64,000 nucleotides of DNA from Kuschelorhynchus macadamiae (Eukaryota > Arthropoda > Insecta > Coleoptera > Curculionidae), in contig JAUTXW010000325.1 in assembly GCA_030620095.1 (NCBI GenBank), forward strand, positions 496,001 through 560,000, given 5' to 3'. The translations under genes and the position numbers were made by a program. Shown here piece after piece: positions 33,902-44,649 of the stretch. The notes under the pieces were generated by a model. That model searched no databases. It was not told where the DNA came from and saw only the letters and a program-made list of their open reading frames with translations. Each line of letters begins with the position of its first letter. The stretch's first letter is position 1.

Positions 33902-36379
33902 CTATCTTAAATATTTTTTTAGAAGTTTGTATTTTTTGGGAATATTAAGAAAATCCAATCTCTTTAGCTCAAAAGGCCCAGTACCAATAAACTCAATTGG
34001 CCCATAAAATATATATTGTTTGTCTACGGTATCATGGTCATCTGCCCGAGGCCATATGAACTGACCAAGTTCAGACTTTAAAAACTTTATTTTGTATTTT
34101 TCGTCATCTAATTTTTCTGTTACTCTTCCAATGTACCATTGTTGCTCATAACTAACAGCGTAGTATTTTTCAGTGTCTATAATGATTTTTGGGGTTCCTT
34201 TTTCTGACTCGTCATCTGACGAGGAACTACTTGGCATTGAAATATCCCCCGAAGCTGCATATTTCTTATTTAACTCATCATTGAGGTCTTCATAGTCAGA
34301 TTCATGATAAGATGAATCGTCAGATTTGACGTCTCTTTTTAATTTTTTTGCTTCGCAGTTTAATTTACTTTTAGATCTTTTTTCTTGAATATTACCTGAC
34401 GCGTTTCCTGAAATAAACCTATGAAGACGGTCTGTACTAACTCTTCCATTACATTCATCTAAAAGCCAACAAAATGAAGATTTTTTAATAATTGCAGTTT
34501 TATTCTTTACTTTGACTTCTATGTAAGGGGAATCCATGGAAATATTAGTAATACTTTTGGAATAATCTTTAAGACGTAATGACTCATACTCAACTGATTC
34601 TTCTTCAGATTCATAGCAGTATACATTATTTAAACCTGAAGGTTCATTTACTGGGTTAAGAAGTATTTCATTTTCGCTAGGTTCATTATCTAGATTACTA
34701 GGAGAAATGTCTATTGAAAAGTAATCATTTTCTTCTGCCATAATTCCTAAGCGTTTTGTAAGATCTAGTACATCATTTAATGCGCTAATTACTATATTTT
34801 CAATATTAATTTGCATTATATCCTCAGAAGTAAGCAGTTCGGGGGATAGCATTGCCAAAAGGCGTTTTTCTTCTCTGGGGAAAAAAAATTGTCCGTTAAT
34901 GTCATTAATAATATTATTTACACTACGAATTCTCTCAATTCTATTGACTAAATCTTTCATACTGAAGTTGACGACAGTCGAATAGGTTGATGTCATGGAT
35001 CTTGCAGTTCGAAATAGTTTCTCGCAGGGCTGGCTACTCATGTATGACAAAAGGAACATATTTGCTTCCAACCCTTCAATATTTTTAAATTTAAAGGTTA
35101 AAATAAGCTTAATTAATGTGTGAGCATTTAGTTCTATGCACATGTAACAATTAGTCGAAATAAAATTATTTTTTAATGTTTGATCTTTGTTTCTTTTAAT
35201 TGTTGACCTCCAGATTCGTAATAGAAAAACCACAAACCACACTTTATATAATCGTTCTGATAAAGGTAAGTTACTACTTAAAAAGGCAGATACAATATTA
35301 TTCATGACAGTTAAGTATAAAACAGTTCCTTCAGTCCCAGGCATTTCTTTTAATTTATCAATGACGAGCGACGAACACATTTTTTCAGCTGCCTGAAAAT
35401 TCATTTTGTCATCGAGTTTTAAGTCACTGAAAGTAAGGAAATGCTGATCCTTTGATGCAACATGAAGAAGATCATGTAAATGTTTCGATGATATTTCTGC
35501 TGCTCCTATTTTTAATGTGAGTTTTTCATTTAATAATCTAACTCTGAGTTTTGTCAAAATGTGAACAAAATCTTGAAAATAGCATTCCTCTGAATTGTGT
35601 AAATCCATTAAGAACCATCGCCATGAATTCTCGTGGGTATCTAAGGAAAATAGTCCAGCGTTTAGCCGCATTGATTTCAGTAAACGCGTATCACCGTCAG
35701 ACGAGTATCCTAAAATAGTTATGCCATATTCTTTAGCGCCGTTGTTCATTAATTTCCATCTTTGAAGCACATCTTTATATGTGAATTTGTTATCAGTTCC
35801 ATATCCTCCTAGGCAGTATGAAGGTGCTCCAACAACTAGAGACTGCGCTACAATAATATAAGCATATGATGCTTTAACTCCTACTTGGAAATATTCTTGG
35901 ATCTTGGCTGCTGATGTAGCCAGAAATGTATTATTTTCTGGTAAACCGTTTTTTAGTGGCAAAACAAAACCCATAACTTTGTTTGAATTAGAATCGTATT
36001 CAATTTTGCCACTTATTCGTGTGGCGTCTTCAGATATCCATATGATTTTAGGCAAGTTCTTTTTTTCCAAAAAAGCGGACAATCCTTTAAAGTCCAGATC
36101 ACCCTCCTGTATACGAACCCGCGTCTCGCCCAGAAATCTATTTAGCGTTGATATTGAAGGCAGACAATTTTTTAAATTTGCATATAAAGTGTCATATGCA
36201 AGGCGTCCCGCAGTGTAGTAAAGATATATTCCAATTTTTTTAGTTAAATCATCGTACGTATTTTTCTTGTTACTTGAGCTTTTTGAATTCTCTAGAGCAT
36301 TCGATAATAACTTTTTTAAAAAAAGTGATAAAGACTGTTTTTTTTTCTTCAGTAGAGTTTTCAAGTCTTGATACTTCAT
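33902..36379 (-). CDS. P-element-like nuclease domain protein with WYIGR tail (C-terminal part of split gene)
   Basis: An 825-codon frame. SEDATRISGKIEYDSNSNKV (about 116-135; Asp118) is laid out like the first catalytic Asp block of P-element/THAP9-type transposases. GYSSDGDTRLLKSM (224-237) resembles their SDG...N block. QDFVHILTKLRVRLL (269-283; Asp270) matches the D..H...K.R block. SSQPCEKLFRTARSMTSTYS (448-467; Glu453) would supply the catalytic Glu. An acidic, Ser-rich linker (about 560-735) leads to a C-terminal domain (about 739-825) with QQWYIGRV, KFLKSELGQFIWPR and IFYGPIEFIG, Tudor-like in pattern. I recognise relatives as multi-copy arthropod proteins; the superfamily is inferred. 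The true start is probably the upstream 36270-37868 frame; the ATG at 36379 lies in the overlap. Confidence 0.7.
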   Translation of the reverse strand: MKYQDLKTLLKKKKQSLSLFLKKLLSNALENSKSSSNKKNTYDDLTKKIGIYLYYTAGRLAYDTLYANLKNCLPSISTLNRFLGETRVRIQEGDLDFKGLSAFLEKKNLPKIIWISEDATRISGKIEYDSNSNKVMGFVLPLKNGLPENNTFLATSAAKIQEYFQVGVKASYAYIIVAQSLVVGAPSYCLGGYGTDNKFTYKDVLQRWKLMNNGAKEYGITILGYSSDGDTRLLKSMRLNAGLFSLDTHENSWRWFLMDLHNSEECYFQDFVHILTKLRVRLLNEKLTLKIGAAEISSKHLHDLLHVASKDQHFLTFSDLKLDDKMNFQAAEKMCSSLVIDKLKEMPGTEGTVLYLTVMNNIVSAFLSSNLPLSERLYKVWFVVFLLRIWRSTIKRNKDQTLKNNFISTNCYMCIELNAHTLIKLILTFKFKNIEGLEANMFLLSYMSSQPCEKLFRTARSMTSTYSTVVNFSMKDLVNRIERIRSVNNIINDINGQFFFPREEKRLLAMLSPELLTSEDIMQINIENIVISALNDVLDLTKRLGIMAEENDYFSIDISPSNLDNEPSENEILLNPVNEPSGLNNVYCYESEEESVEYESLRLKDYSKSITNISMDSPYIEVKVKNKTAIIKKSSFCWLLDECNGRVSTDRLHRFISGNASGNIQEKRSKSKLNCEAKKLKRDVKSDDSSYHESDYEDLNDELNKKYAASGDISMPSSSSSDDESEKGTPKIIIDTEKYYAVSYEQQWYIGRVTEKLDDEKYKIKFLKSELGQFIWPRADDHDTVDKQYIFYGPIEFIGTGPFELKRLDFLNIPKKYKLLKKYLR

Positions 36380-37868
36380 TTAAATTTTCAGTATCACTTA
36401 TTTTAGAGAAAATTTTGTCAGCAATATCTGAAGGAACTGCGTTACATATTTTGTCTACCAATTTAAAGTAATTTGTTATGATACTTTGATTTTCCACATT
36501 TTTCTCCCTCGATCTTCTTTCTCGTTCCGATCGTTGGTATTTTTGAGCTTTCCATTTTGACAGATTTCTACTCAGATTTTGAGTTTCATATATGGGCGGA
36601 TTTTTTAATTTATTATCAAGTGTTTTATCAACCGAGTTCTCAAGACAGTTGACTTTCTGTGAGTTTAATAAAAAATATTCTGAGTTAATATTATTAAAGT
36701 CGCTATTTAGTTCAATACTTGATGGGTCTTCTGGAAGAGTATCAGAGAGACTAGTGTTGTTAGTTTTTTCTAATAAGTTTTTTTCTGTAGATTCTGATTT
36801 AAGATATGTAAAGGAACTAACATTAGGGATATTACTATGACTAGTACTTGGTAAATCTTGAGGTAAATTTAATATAACTGGATGAGTTACATCCTTGTAC
36901 CAGGAAACTGTATCACGAGAATCATTACCTACCGAAGTACAGGGTACTTCTCTTACATTGGTTGTTTTTAAATGGGTATCGTTAAACAAGAAAGGCTTAG
37001 AAATTTGTACATTCTGAAGTATGTTTATGCGTTTGTTTGTATCAGAAACTGGTTTGGTATTTTCAATGGGCATTAAATATGATTTTATGGTATTGACTTT
37101 TTTATAAGACGAGTTTTCGATGTGTTTTATAGATATATGATTCTGAAAATTGGAAAGATTCCATCGTTTTAATTCTTTAGTACCTTTTTTATAAGTTCGA
37201 TGGACTTTATACAAAACTCCACAAAAACACGTTATATTAGCTGTCAAGTCATCTTTCAATATCTTTGAATGCACACTGATGCTGTCCAAATTTTTCATCA
37301 GAACCAGCGATTGGGTGATATCGGGGACTTTTTTCTGAACCCAAGATTTAAGGGATTTTATGAGGTTTGCATTTTCCTCTGTCAAATTAAAAGCACTCAG
37401 TGATGTGATGGATGAACCGGATTCAGATTCTATAGAGGTTTCTGGAACATCGGTGGTCATGCCTTTCCTTACCTCTTGAATTTTCGAAGGTTTTCTGTAT
37501 TGACTACTAGTTTTCTGCGATGAACTACTACTGGAAACTTTGTTTTTTTTATTAACTTTTTCTTTGCAAAATTTAACAAGCAAGTTTAGAATCTTTTTAT
37601 GACCCGCAACTATTTTAAATCTTTCAGGATTTTGTGAAAAATGTCCATAATAATCGATATATTTTTCTTCGCTAATTATATGGATAAGGTCACTTTGTGC
37701 AAAATTTTCAATTTCTACTATACTTTCTGCATCTATTTCGGAAATTATACGGGCATCTTCATATCCATTAATAATTAGAAGGTTTTTTAAAGATAGAGGT
37801 ATTTTTAAATCCAAAGCCTTCTCAGCCTCCGAAAACAAGTCTGAACAGTGAGAATCATCTGACTCCAT
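36270..37868 (-). CDS. N-terminal part of the same split gene: SAM-like region and CxC...Hx4H finger
   Basis: A 532-codon frame starting MESDDSHCSDLFSEAEKALD. Residues 20-100 (IPLSLKNLLIINGYEDARII, FAQSDLIHII, PERFKIVAGHKKILNLLVKF) look like a SAM-type helical region. Cys214, Cys216, His244 and His249 (ITCFCGVLY...NFQNHISIKH) form a BED/C2H2-like finger, a likely DNA-binding module. The rest is polar, Ser/Asn-rich and probably disordered. The last 36 codons overlap the 33902-36379 frame, offset by one base. The two join naturally if one base is lost from the nine-A run (36338-36346). Directly before the ATG is TTTTTGAAATTGTAG, giving an in-frame stop and also a possible splice acceptor. A single protein of about 1,350 residues is likely. 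Confidence 0.65.
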   Translation of the reverse strand: MESDDSHCSDLFSEAEKALDLKIPLSLKNLLIINGYEDARIISEIDAESIVEIENFAQSDLIHIISEEKYIDYYGHFSQNPERFKIVAGHKKILNLLVKFCKEKVNKKNKVSSSSSSQKTSSQYRKPSKIQEVRKGMTTDVPETSIESESGSSITSLSAFNLTEENANLIKSLKSWVQKKVPDITQSLVLMKNLDSISVHSKILKDDLTANITCFCGVLYKVHRTYKKGTKELKRWNLSNFQNHISIKHIENSSYKKVNTIKSYLMPIENTKPVSDTNKRINILQNVQISKPFLFNDTHLKTTNVREVPCTSVGNDSRDTVSWYKDVTHPVILNLPQDLPSTSHSNIPNVSSFTYLKSESTEKNLLEKTNNTSLSDTLPEDPSSIELNSDFNNINSEYFLLNSQKVNCLENSVDKTLDNKLKNPPIYETQNLSRNLSKWKAQKYQRSERERRSREKNVENQSIITNYFKLVDKICNAVPSDIADKIFSKISDTENLNEVSRLENSTEEKKTVFITFFKKVIIECSREFKKLK

Positions 37869-38632
37869 CTACAATTTCAAAAAGATTATCTTAACCAATT
37901 GAATGTTTCCCAATATTAAAAGTTTAGCTACCATCTTTATCCATCCTTAGAGTAATTGCTTATTTTTATAAAAATTAAGATATTTCCACAAAGGTAAAAA
38001 ATAATAAATACCCTCGTAAATACCCCTTTTTAAACAAAAAGTTATAGATCATTCCTTCCAAAGGGCCATCAGGGCAAGAAAATCGGGAGTATGGTTTATT
38101 TATGTTTTATTTCAAAGGTCTATTTTTTAATAATGTATCATTTTAGGACGGCATCTAGTGGGTATTTTAAAAAGTAATAATTAATAAAGAAAATACGCTT
38201 AAAAGTCTTGATTATAGTAAAAATATACAGTGCTCGATTCAGGGTGTTCAGCATTCTTTTTTTTATTATAATTTGTATCGTTTCATGATAAAAAAAATCC
38301 ATTGATAGAAAGTGAATGAGGTGTAAGATATTACATGCACACATGGTAGCCCACAAAGTATTTCTTAAACGAAATATCCTGTATGTATTTGATTTGCCCT
38401 TCGTAAAATTCCTTAATGAAAGATTTCCTAAAATGAAATATTCATTTATTCTTGAGGTGTTGTCATGAGAAAACTAATATTTTGTATATTTTAACGAGCT
38501 AAAAATATCTAAATGGTAAAACAAAAAGCCAAAAAAATAGCCGACACTTTAACACACCACACTTTATGTGCGTTCGCTTACTTCATTAAAATTATCTTTA
38601 TTTCATTTTGTATTTGAGGAATGAATCGTGTA
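37869..38632. other. Gap without gene
   Basis: Upstream of the split gene. AT-rich, no obvious core promoter or inverted terminal repeat. Confidence 0.4.
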
Positions 38633-39590
38633 CTGGGTGGCCCACTAAGTATGGACGCCGGCCACAACTCGTTAACCGTTTATCCCTCGGTTTATCCTAT
38701 AACTTGGGAAAAAAATTAGTAAGTATTTTGAACTTCGGAAAATGGCCGCTAGATTTTCTCTTGAATTTTCCTCATTAAGGTTAGGCGAAAAAATAAATAT
38801 TGTAATCTTTTGGCAATTATGCAACTTTTTACTTTTTATCGTTTTTTTCTATTTTCAATAATAAAGTGATGGGGGAAGGTCAAACTTTTTTCTTTCAAAC
38901 GTTTATAGTTTTAGTCAAACTAAACTTTGTGTGCTCTTCACGTAGAGCTGTTAACTGTTCCCTAATGATTCTATTAGTGGTAACTAATTTTTTGTTTCTT
39001 TTTAGTTTTTCTAAAGCATAGCTAAATGGCAGATGAAAGTAACTTTCACTTCATTATTGTCACTTTTTTTCCTTTACAAATTGGTGAGGTTAATTTTTCG
39101 ACTTTTAATTTAAATACGGACCTGGATTTTTTATTTCAATATTCGATACCTTTTATAACCTTAAATTAACCTATGACAAAAAAGTCATATTATACCTACC
39201 ACGCTACCATTTGATTTTTTTTGAGACAATCCGTATTATTTGATGAATTACGAAAAACGCCATATGATGACCACCAATAGAATCATTGCTATACAGTTAG
39301 AAACTCCACGCGAAGAGCAAATAAAGCACTTTTTCTGACACCAAGTTCAGTGCAATCGGCCAATGTTTACAAGAGACAAGTTTGGCCTTCCCCCACCACT
39401 TTATTATTGAATATAGAAAAATAGCAAAAAATAAAAAGTTGAATAATTGCCTGAAGAATACAATGTTTATAATTTTGACCAGTCTTAATTAGCAAAATTC
39501 AGGAGAAAATTGGCATTTCATTTTTGAGTTCCGAAGTTGAAAAAAATTTTTGAAAGTTGTACGACAAACGGTTACCAAGTATACACCCTT
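38633..39590. mobile_element. Palindromic MITE with TA target
   Basis: The left end CTGGGTGGCCCAC and the right end GTATACACCCTT are bounded by TA (38631-38632, 39591-39592). The left arm (to about 39000) and right arm (from about 39245) pair with divergence. For example, AATAATAAAGTGATGGGGGA pairs with TCCCCCACCACTTTATTATT. The family is repeated in part at 3520-4095 and 43020-43215. Confidence 0.7.
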
Positions 39591-39719
39591 TATATTCTAG
39601 TGAAGTGGATTTGTAAATTCATTTATTTTTCGGAAAACTACAAATGGATAAACGTGGTAGTTAAAGTTTATAAAAATGTTATATGAATCACGCTTTTATA
39701 AAGTGAACTAGAACTATCA

Positions 39720-40212
39720 ATATTATTATTGCATTTTTGTATTTTCATGAGCGTCCTATATACTTTTTAAGTTATGTTTCCTATACCTAAATTCAAGGTT
39801 TTCAAGTAAATGACGTCTGAAAATTGACGGACGGTTTTGACCCTTTGAAGCTCTGTGCCACCCAAACGACTTAAAACGGAATAAATTGCACTTCCTATCT
39901 TAGTTTTTAATTAGCTAGCTGCTGACGCCAATTTCCATTTTGACAGAAAATTTCAAATTTTGACCTTTCCTGTCAAATCGGAAATTGGTCTAGATAATTA
40001 GAAACTAAGATCAGGAAGTAAAGTCCTTTTCGCTTAAACTTAGATCATTTAGGACTTACAGAGCTTTAAAAAGTAGGTAAAAGGTAAAAACTTTTTTTGA
40101 ATCTCAAGCGCCGTTTTCCCTAAAGCGGTCGAATTTTAGTATAGGAGACATAACATAAAATGTATTTAGATTGTTCAGGAAAATACAAAAATGCAATAAT
40201 ATACAGGGTGTT
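39720..40212. mobile_element. Palindromic repeat, arms about 240 bp
   Basis: ATTATTGCATTTTTGTATTTTC (39726 on) pairs with GAAAATACAAAAATGCAATAAT (to about 40202). CTTCCTATCTTAGTTTTTAATT pairs with AATTAGAAACTAAGATCAGGAAG across a short centre near 39965. TACAGGGTGTTCC directly to the right resembles a mariner-type end. Confidence 0.65.
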
Positions 40213-40847
40213 CCATTTAGAAAACGAATGTTGTCACAGGTTTAAGATTGAAGTGGCAACATCGCAAAATTTGAAACATTTTGAGTTTGGCATACCCTGT
40301 ACAGATTTGTTGATCCGAGTGTTGATCAAAACGTATTATCATGCACTTGCACATTTAAGTTCACTCTACGCAATATAATTTTTAAATTTTACAATATTTT
40401 ATTTACTCGATTATTTTTTTCTTTTCTTGGAAATCTTGTAATCAGTTGGTCCGTTGTGTTATAGCCGCCATTTTGAAACGTTGACTAAAAAATTTTGATT
40501 TACATTTGCAATAATCCCCAGATGTTGCTACTCTCGAATTTGCACAATAACAAAATTCACAATTTGTTTAATTTAATTATTATTTATAATTCTTATTATT
40601 TTATAAAATTGCATCACAAAAGCACTTTTTTAAAATATTACGTTGTGTCAGATCTTGTATCTGTTACCGTTTCCGAGATCCCATGCTCATCCCTAGAAAT
40701 TGTAAGACCCTTTATAATTAAGTTTTTATTTATCCAATGTATTTATTTTTCATGTTTTAACGAAACTTGGCTAATATACATATTATTATATTTATACCAG
40801 TTTTGACAAGAATAATAATTTTTCAATAAAATAAGCTTATGGTGGTT
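40213..40847. other. Gap, possible short mariner-type remnant
   Basis: CAGGGTGTTCCATTT (from 40204) and GGCATACCCTG before TA (about 40300) could be the two ends of a 100-bp remnant. Nothing else is recognised. Confidence 0.35.
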
Positions 40848-40895
40848 CACTCTGCGCCGCTGGGCGCGGCGCCGGCCGGCCGCGGCCGTTTTAAA
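40848..40895. other. GC-rich, CpG-dense palindromic patch
   Basis: GCGCCGCTGGGCGCGGCGCCGG and CCGGCCGCGGCCG form overlapping palindromes within otherwise AT-rich DNA. Confidence 0.7.
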
Positions 40896-41530
40896 TTTTC
40901 AAACGCCGACAAAAACACTTAATTTTGTAATCTGCATTCTAAAATACCTACTCCCGAATGGAGACTATTAGGCGACTTGCAGTCGGCACTAATAAACAAA
41001 TTCGTCTTCCATATTGGCGCCGCGATTATTAAATTTGCACTCTCGAATACCACACACAGTTTTTTAAAAATAAACTGGTTTAATGGCAACCTCCGTTCGC
41101 CTTATTAGCACCTCCATTTTAAATATTTAAACTAGTATTTAAATGTTGGAAAAAAATCATAATTTACTGTCCTTAATACCCCGAAGTCAAATCTGCACAA
41201 ACTTCGTTCGCCATTTTGAATTTTTAAATGTTGAGAGAATTCGATAGTAATTTTTAAAACTCCCAGATATGTACTTGTTTTTATTGAATATGGACCAATG
41301 TCCAACTTTGTCCGCCATGGCTGCGCCCCCACCCCTTTTTGCATTTTTAAATGTTCACACATAATATCTGAAAAACACTAAAATTATTCCGCCTTGTTCG
41401 CGCCATGCTTTAATTTTTTAAGAGTGATTAAACATTCAGAATTTGCACTCTAAAATACCATCAGGTACCTAGGTACAAATTGTCAATTGTACTTTTACGC
41501 GAACTGTATATGCATCCCACATCCAAAATC
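40896..41530. repeat. Divergent tandem array, unit about 105-120 bp
   Basis: Units share AATTTGCA(C/T)TCTNNAATACC, then a CGCCATTTTGAATTTTTAAA block. The array ends in CGCGAACTGTATATGCATCC, like the array at 6115-6640. Confidence 0.55.
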
Positions 41531-42014
41531 CTAAAAAGTGATTTGATTAGTGGAGGTGGGTGAAGAACCCATTACAAGATTTGTACCAGACAGTTAAACA
41601 ATCAAACATACACATGTACAGATGAAGCCAATAAAAATGTGATAAAAAATATTAATAATCACTTACCTTATACACCTAATTCTTTTAAATGCAGCACCAC
41701 AATTTCGACATCAATAGAGAAATAACCTTAAGTAAGCAAGGTACCTAGGTACAAATTGTCAATTGTACTGTTACGCGAACTGTATATGCATCCCACATCC
41801 AAAATCCTAAAAAGTTATTTGATTAGTGGAGGTGGGTGAAGAACCCATTACAAAATTTGTACCAGACAATTAAACAATCAAACATACACATGTACAGATG
41901 AAGCCAATAAAAATGTGATAAAAAATATTAATAATCACTTACCTTATGCACCTAATTCTTTTAAATGCAGCACCACAATTTCGACATCAATAAAGAAATA
42001 ACCTTAAGTAAGCA
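41463..42014. repeat. Tandem duplication, two 276-bp copies
   Basis: 41463-41738 and 41739-42014 differ at about six positions, for example TACTTTTACG against TACTGTTACG. Each copy begins AGGTACCTAGGTACAAATTG. The first copy overlaps the end of the divergent array. Confidence 0.95.
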
Positions 42015-42605
42015 ATAATAGTAAAAGATCACTGAAACACTTGCTCAAACTTGACTCACGACATAACCTTTTAATAAACGCCGCTACTTGCTTCTTTTAA
42101 AAACGGGAAACCACCGAACGTAGTTTTACGATTTTAGCCCTGTTTGCCATACCGCATGCATAGTTGCATCTTTTTATCATTGGATGTATTTTTCGGTAAA
42201 ATTTTTCGAACATATGCTATTAATCGAGTTATTAATTGATATATTTTTAATATATGTATAATGCTTAGAATAATTTATTTAGCACTTACAAACCAAATTA
42301 TTATGTCGGAAAAAGTTTAGTATCCCGACATAAGCAAAAAATATTACATTTTTGATTAATTCATTTAACACTTAAAATGCAAATTTAAATGTCGAACCGA
42401 GTGCGAGTGTCGCGCGCAGGGTCTTGCGATATACCGATAAAACCGAGGATAAAACCGTAGTATCCGAACATGTTAAAAAATAATAGAATAAATAACTTGA
42501 TAATTAGGCAACTATAAAGTAGATTTTATTGTCAGAAACAATACAACAATGCAATAATTTAAGAGGTAGGTTCGAGGGTAGGTATATCTGAATATTGTAT
42601 AATTA
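42015..42605. other. Gap without gene
   Basis: Nothing recognised on either strand. Confidence 0.45.
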
Positions 42606-42609
42606 CCCA

Positions 42610-42905
42610 AATAAAAATTGTTATAAAAAATAAAACCGTCAAAAAAAAATTACTAAAAACTGAGAAGTAATACTTTATTGCATCTTGAAATTTTTAGTCT
42701 GTGAAGTCGGCACCAAACTAATGAAGACAAGACATACTGATCGAGGTATTCAACACCAAAACCCAGCTTCTACATAAATATATTTTTGCGATTAAGAAAT
42801 TAAGAATGATTAATGCCGACTTCACATTCTAAAATTCCCAAGTTGGAATAAAATATTATTCCTCACTTTTTATTGCATTTTTTAAGTCGGTTTTATTCTT
42901 TTATA
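42610..42905. mobile_element. MITE of the AAGTCGG family, copy 1
   Basis: The ends AAAACCGTC and AAGTCGGTTTT are inverted. The arms pair TTTATTGCATCTTGAAATTTTTAG...GTGAAGTCGGC with GCCGACTTCAC...AATAAAATATT. A related copy lies at 63280-63585. No coding sequence. Confidence 0.55.
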
Positions 42906-43019
42906 TATTTTTTTTTAATTTCATCCTTTTTATGTTTTATTTATACCAGTTTTATTGTATGTCAGATGTATGGAATAAATAGATTCTTCTGTGTGGATAG
43001 CCCATGGGTTCATTGCACT

Positions 43020-43215
43020 TGAATCTTTTACATTTTTGGCAAACCTTAATTAGGAAAATTGAAGAGAAAAATCGGCTTTTCCATTTTTGAGTTGCTGTTA
43101 AGCCCTTGACCAGCGACTTGGCTTGGTGGATTTACCTATAAATCTTTTTTTTTTTCTTAAGTTGTGTCATTAAGGGTTCCCGAGCTACAGCCGAAGTTAT
43201 CTATTATTGGAAAAC
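43020..43215. repeat. Dispersed repeat, right arm of the 38633/3520 family
   Basis: AACCTTAATTAGGAAAATTG, TTTTTGAGTTGCTGTTA, TTTACCTATAAATC and TCATTAAGGGTTC match 3995-4070 and 6880-6970. Confidence 0.5.
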
Positions 43216-43424
43216 CCTGTTTAAACAATGAGATAAAAATTGGAAATTTTGTGTGGGTTCGTAAAATGATATGTGTAGATACCTCATGACGAAAAACTGC
43301 GCTTTCACAACTGTGTTCAGATCGGTCAAAAGCATGGCACTTTTGTTTCAGAACAGCCATTTTTATCACCAATGGTCATTTAACTTTTTTTTAGTTTCAG
43401 AGAATATGAAAAAAAAAACTCAAC

Positions 43425-43640
43425 TATTTTCATGTATTTTCTAGGATTGATAGTATTTTCTGTATTTTCTTTGTATTTTCTCGTATTTTCTTGTATTTTC
43501 TCGTATTTTCTTGTATTTTCTGTATTTTCCTTGTATTTTCTCGTATTTTCTGTATTTTCTCGTATTTTCTGTATTTTCTTTGTATTTTCTTCGTATTTTC
43601 ATGAGTTTGTACACTATTTTCTTCAGTGGATTACCCCTCG
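43425..43640. repeat. TATTTTCTCGTATTTTCTTG minisatellite with conserved head
   Basis: About 15 units of (C/T)GTATTTTCT run into TGTACACTATTTTCTTCAG and GGATTACCCCTC (43608-43639), the inverted head motif. It is the best match to the array at 3265. Confidence 0.8.
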
Positions 43641-43659
43641 AGTTTTTATTTAAACCATG

Positions 43660-44205
43660 GGCGTAAATATGAGTAACCATCCCCGACTTTCTTAATAAAA
43701 AAATAGTATGCCACTGATTTTTTTGTAAATTACTAGTGTCATCGTTTAGGGCAAATAAAAAATGCCTCTCAGTATTTTGTGATATGATAAGTTGTTTTTG
43801 AGAAAAAAGCAAATTCTATTTTGATGCATGCCTCTGGTCTAATTTTAGTTGGAGTCAAAATTGCTTAAAACTCTACAAGAGTGATGATTCATTAGATCAT
43901 TTAAAAAAAAAGTTTTAATAAATATTTGTATGCAAATGCCTTATTTTTCAGATACAGGATGTCAAATTTAAAAAAAAAAATTTCTTTAACTTTAACACCT
44001 TGCATCTCAAAAATAGGGAATCTGCAGACTATATTTATAAAAACTTTTTTTCTAAGTTTTGAGCAATTCTGACTCCAACATAATTTGTTTTTTTTCTCAA
44101 AAACGACTTGTATCACAAAATACTAACAGGTATTTTTTCTGTATTTTTACTTGTCCTAAATGACGAAGTTAGTAAGTCAGGGATGAATACTTGTACCTAT
44201 GTCAT
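43660..44205. mobile_element. Palindromic repeat
   Basis: CAGTATTTTGTGATA (about 43772) pairs with TATCACAAAATACTAAC (about 44111). GTTGGAGTCAAAATTGCTTAAAA pairs with TTTTGAGCAATTCTGACTCCAAC. The centre is near 43950. Confidence 0.6.
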
Positions 44206-44649
44206 TAGTACTAAATTTAACCACCTTAGTACTGCATCAAAAGAAAAACAAGATCAAAACTGCAGGTGAAATGGCGAAATCAAAACTATTCGAGGGTTCT
44301 TTTGAAAAAAACTATTATAAGTCTGAAATCTGAGATACTTAATATTTTCAAGCCCCAATTTTAAATAATAACAGAACAAGTGGCAACAATGCATTCAGTT
44401 CGGCGACCGTCGAGTACATTTGGCAGGATACAGTGATGGCAGTTCTGCATTTTAACCTTGATTTTTACCAGGACATTTTTGTTGACAAGTTTGTTATAAG
44501 AGCAATTTTTTAATTATGATTTCTTATAGTGATTGTACTCAATGCTTACTGTACGTTTTCTGTTTAAAATGGAGTTTTGGTTAATACTGTATGAACCTAA
44601 ATAATGTAAACTACAATTATATTTGTCAATATAAGGACAATATAAAAAC

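Noticed and set aside
35904..36840. Several + strand frames of 60-100 codons
   Set aside because: They are shadows of the long - strand gene at 33902-37868.
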